DNA of 64,000 bases, taken from positions 310,001-374,000 of the forward strand of contig CAXIUT010000103.1 of NCBI GenBank assembly GCA_964035545.1, in the 5' to 3' direction. Positions 62,528-64,000 of the stretch are shown here, one piece after another. The notes beneath the pieces are model-generated. The model was not told the origin of the DNA, did not search any database, and saw only the letters and a list, made by a program, of their open reading frames with translations. A program made the translations under genes and the position numbers. This stretch comes from Bugula neritina. Its lineage: Eukaryota; Bryozoa; Gymnolaemata; Cheilostomatida; Bugulidae. Every line of letters starts with the position of its first letter. Positions within the stretch are counted from its first letter, which is position 1.

Positions 62528-63871
62528 AGTTTTGCATAAAAAAATTTATCAAGTATCTAAACACATGCAAGTGATGAGTTTGGAGATATTATTTAAAACT
62601 ACAAAAGTTTCCATGCCGCTTGTAAATCAAAAGTGGACAATTGCTGCAAACACCTCTTTTCATGGAAAGACTCATTTATTTCTCATATGTTTGCAAAGGC
62701 ATCTAAAATTAGTTTTTGCTCTAGCAAAATATAACACTGTGAAATGGCGCTGCAGATGAGCTTTCTCTTTTAATATGAAAACTGATGATTGAAGAGCAAT
62801 ATAGTCTACTAACAAAATGGGTTTTAGCAGTGACTCATCTCCACTGCCTGTAAACTATAAAGCTTCAAATCGTATACTGTAGGCCCATGGGCCAACTCTA
62901 GCACAATAACACAATTCACATGAGTCAGGATTGCTGGTTGTTAGAGGGGACAGGGGGGGCAGGAGAGGGGATGGGAAAATAAAACATCTAAATTCAATAG
63001 TAAAAGCGGGTGTACAATGCAAAGGTCTTCCAGCATCACTGGTATTTCCATAATAACTGCAAGGCCAAACTTTTGCTGATGGACAATCAGACAGAAAAAC
63101 TCTTGCAAATAACAAAACTAATATTAGCCTGTGTCTGCTTCTTATAAACACAAAGAACAAAATTTTGGGAAAGATAACTCCCAACACACCTATCTTGCAA
63201 CTGGTGCTGGTGCAATGAAATTGAAGGGTTATGTTTCATAGTCATATTTTCAACTAGTACTTCTAACTGCAAAGAAATAACATTGCAGAAAAAAGTGAAG
63301 ATGTGAAGCACTGTAGATTTATGGTAAGTTATAATATGCATTTGATATTATTTATTTGTCCAGAAAATAATATTATATTATATTTTATTCTACTCAGTAG
63401 TACCAACAATGAATATTTTATCATTGTTTATGGCAGTCGTGAATCTCAACATTGAATAATAATAATATGCATTGTCAATTTTCACAAAGTAGCAGTCTTC
63501 AGTCAGCCCTCTCTAGTTCAAGATGGGCATCACTATACACACAAGAGTTAAGAACTTTAATGAGTCCTGTCAGCTAACCAGCTCATGAAGTCTACACAGT
63601 TTGATTGCAGGCGTTTGCATTTGACATTAGGACTAAAGTGTTGACTACATGGAGATTTCAACTTCAATTGTTAATCAACTAATTGTTTTGGATCTACTTG
63701 TTACATCTGGCTTACTCTTTCTGGTAGGTTTATTTCATTAACTTTCTAGACTGATTTTCTTAACTTTCTGAAGAGTTTGTTGTGATGCGAAATATTACCA
63801 AATATCTCATGGCAACATGCCAATACAGTTAACACAGTAATTAAGCACTGGTGTCTTTGAAGCAGGCATCA
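62528..63871 (+). repeat. Satellite unit R36
   Basis: 1344 bp, G-run 7, AAT present, V1. Shares AATCTCAACATTGAATA and TTCTTATAAAC with R34. Confidence 0.95.
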
Positions 63872-64000
63872 AGTTTTGCATAAAAAAATTTATCAAGTAT
63901 CTAAACACATGCAAGTGATGAGTTTGGAGATATTATTTAAAACTACAAAAGTTTCCATGCCGCTTGTAAATCAAAAGTGGACAATTGCTGCAAACACCTC
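63872..64000 (+). repeat. Satellite unit R37, partial, cut by window end
   Basis: 129 bp of the next unit. The array therefore continues beyond the window; likewise nothing at position 1 suggests an array edge. Confidence 0.95.

Larger units (their letters stand above)
15145..64000 (+). repeat. Right arm of the same satellite array, inverted (36 complete units plus two partials)
   Basis: The same unit continues in reverse orientation to the window end: the decamer GCAGGCATCA closes units at 15511, 16853, 18194 and so on to 63871. Differences from the left arm are point changes and small indels. Most right-arm units carry TTTGATTGCAGGCG where all left-arm units carry the equivalent of TTTGGTTGCAGACG, and many carry a 3-bp AAT insertion never seen in the left arm. 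No single-copy sequence is present in this 48.9-kb stretch. Confidence 0.97.

Noticed and set aside
1-64000. CRISPR array or other prokaryotic repeat system
   Set aside because: The repeat is 1.34 kb with no spacers between copies, there are no cas-like genes, and composition and layout do not resemble a bacterial locus.
1-64000. Transposon or retroelement as the source of the unit
   Set aside because: No terminal repeats flank the unit, there is no target-site duplication, and no reverse transcriptase, transposase or integrase frame. A very decayed origin cannot be excluded.
1-64000. rRNA, tRNA or histone gene tandem array
   Set aside because: I saw no tRNA cloverleaf with A/B boxes, no rRNA-like conserved stretches and no histone reading frames in the unit.

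Overview
The whole 64 kb window is one satellite DNA array. It consists of a single tandemly repeated unit of about 1.34 kb (1337 to 1353 bp), with 47 complete copies and three partial ones. I see no protein-coding gene, RNA gene, transposon or other single-copy sequence anywhere in it. The unit is AT-rich, apart from one G-rich tract. The uninterrupted kilobase-unit tandem structure, nested higher-order duplications and lack of any packed gene structure point to a eukaryotic nuclear genome, in heterochromatin such as a pericentromere, subtelomere or sex chromosome. I do not recognise the unit as a named satellite and cannot name the species.

Layout. Unit sense is arbitrary; here it is the strand carrying the G-run, and each unit starts just after the decamer GCAGGCATCA. 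The left arm, 1-15144, holds 11 complete units (U1-U11) and a 366-bp partial (U12), all with the G-strand on minus. The right arm, 15145-64000, holds a 367-bp partial (R0), 36 complete units (R1-R36) and a 129-bp partial (R37), all with the G-strand on plus. The arms meet at 15144/15145 in a spacerless palindrome, perfect for 61 bp on each side. Both arms are cut at the same point of the unit. Beyond the palindrome they differ by about ten substitutions and two small indels over about 366 bp, so the arms are not copies of a single folded read.

Anatomy of a unit (offsets in R1): an A7 run near +12; three AP-1/TRE-like heptamers near +140, +303 and +393; the 12-bp palindrome GGCCCATGGGCC near +354; a canonical G-quadruplex motif with a length-variable G-run near +418; a 150-175-bp block that exists in two diverged versions (V1, V2) near +700; an AT-rich hairpin with AAT repeats near +880 to +940; and the inversion breakpoint phase near +978.

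History written in the array. Private variants shared by non-adjacent units reveal nested duplications of one, two, three and more units. Left-arm-type variants recur as islands in the right arm. A family of units at the inversion edge (D) recurs near 50, 54 and 57 kb. Every complete unit's length is accounted for by a handful of indel sites. Together these indicate repeated unequal exchange and gene conversion around an inverted junction. Nothing in the window suggests a gene system. The features of interest are the satellite itself, its palindromic polarity switch, the two-allele V block and the unstable G-quadruplex tract.
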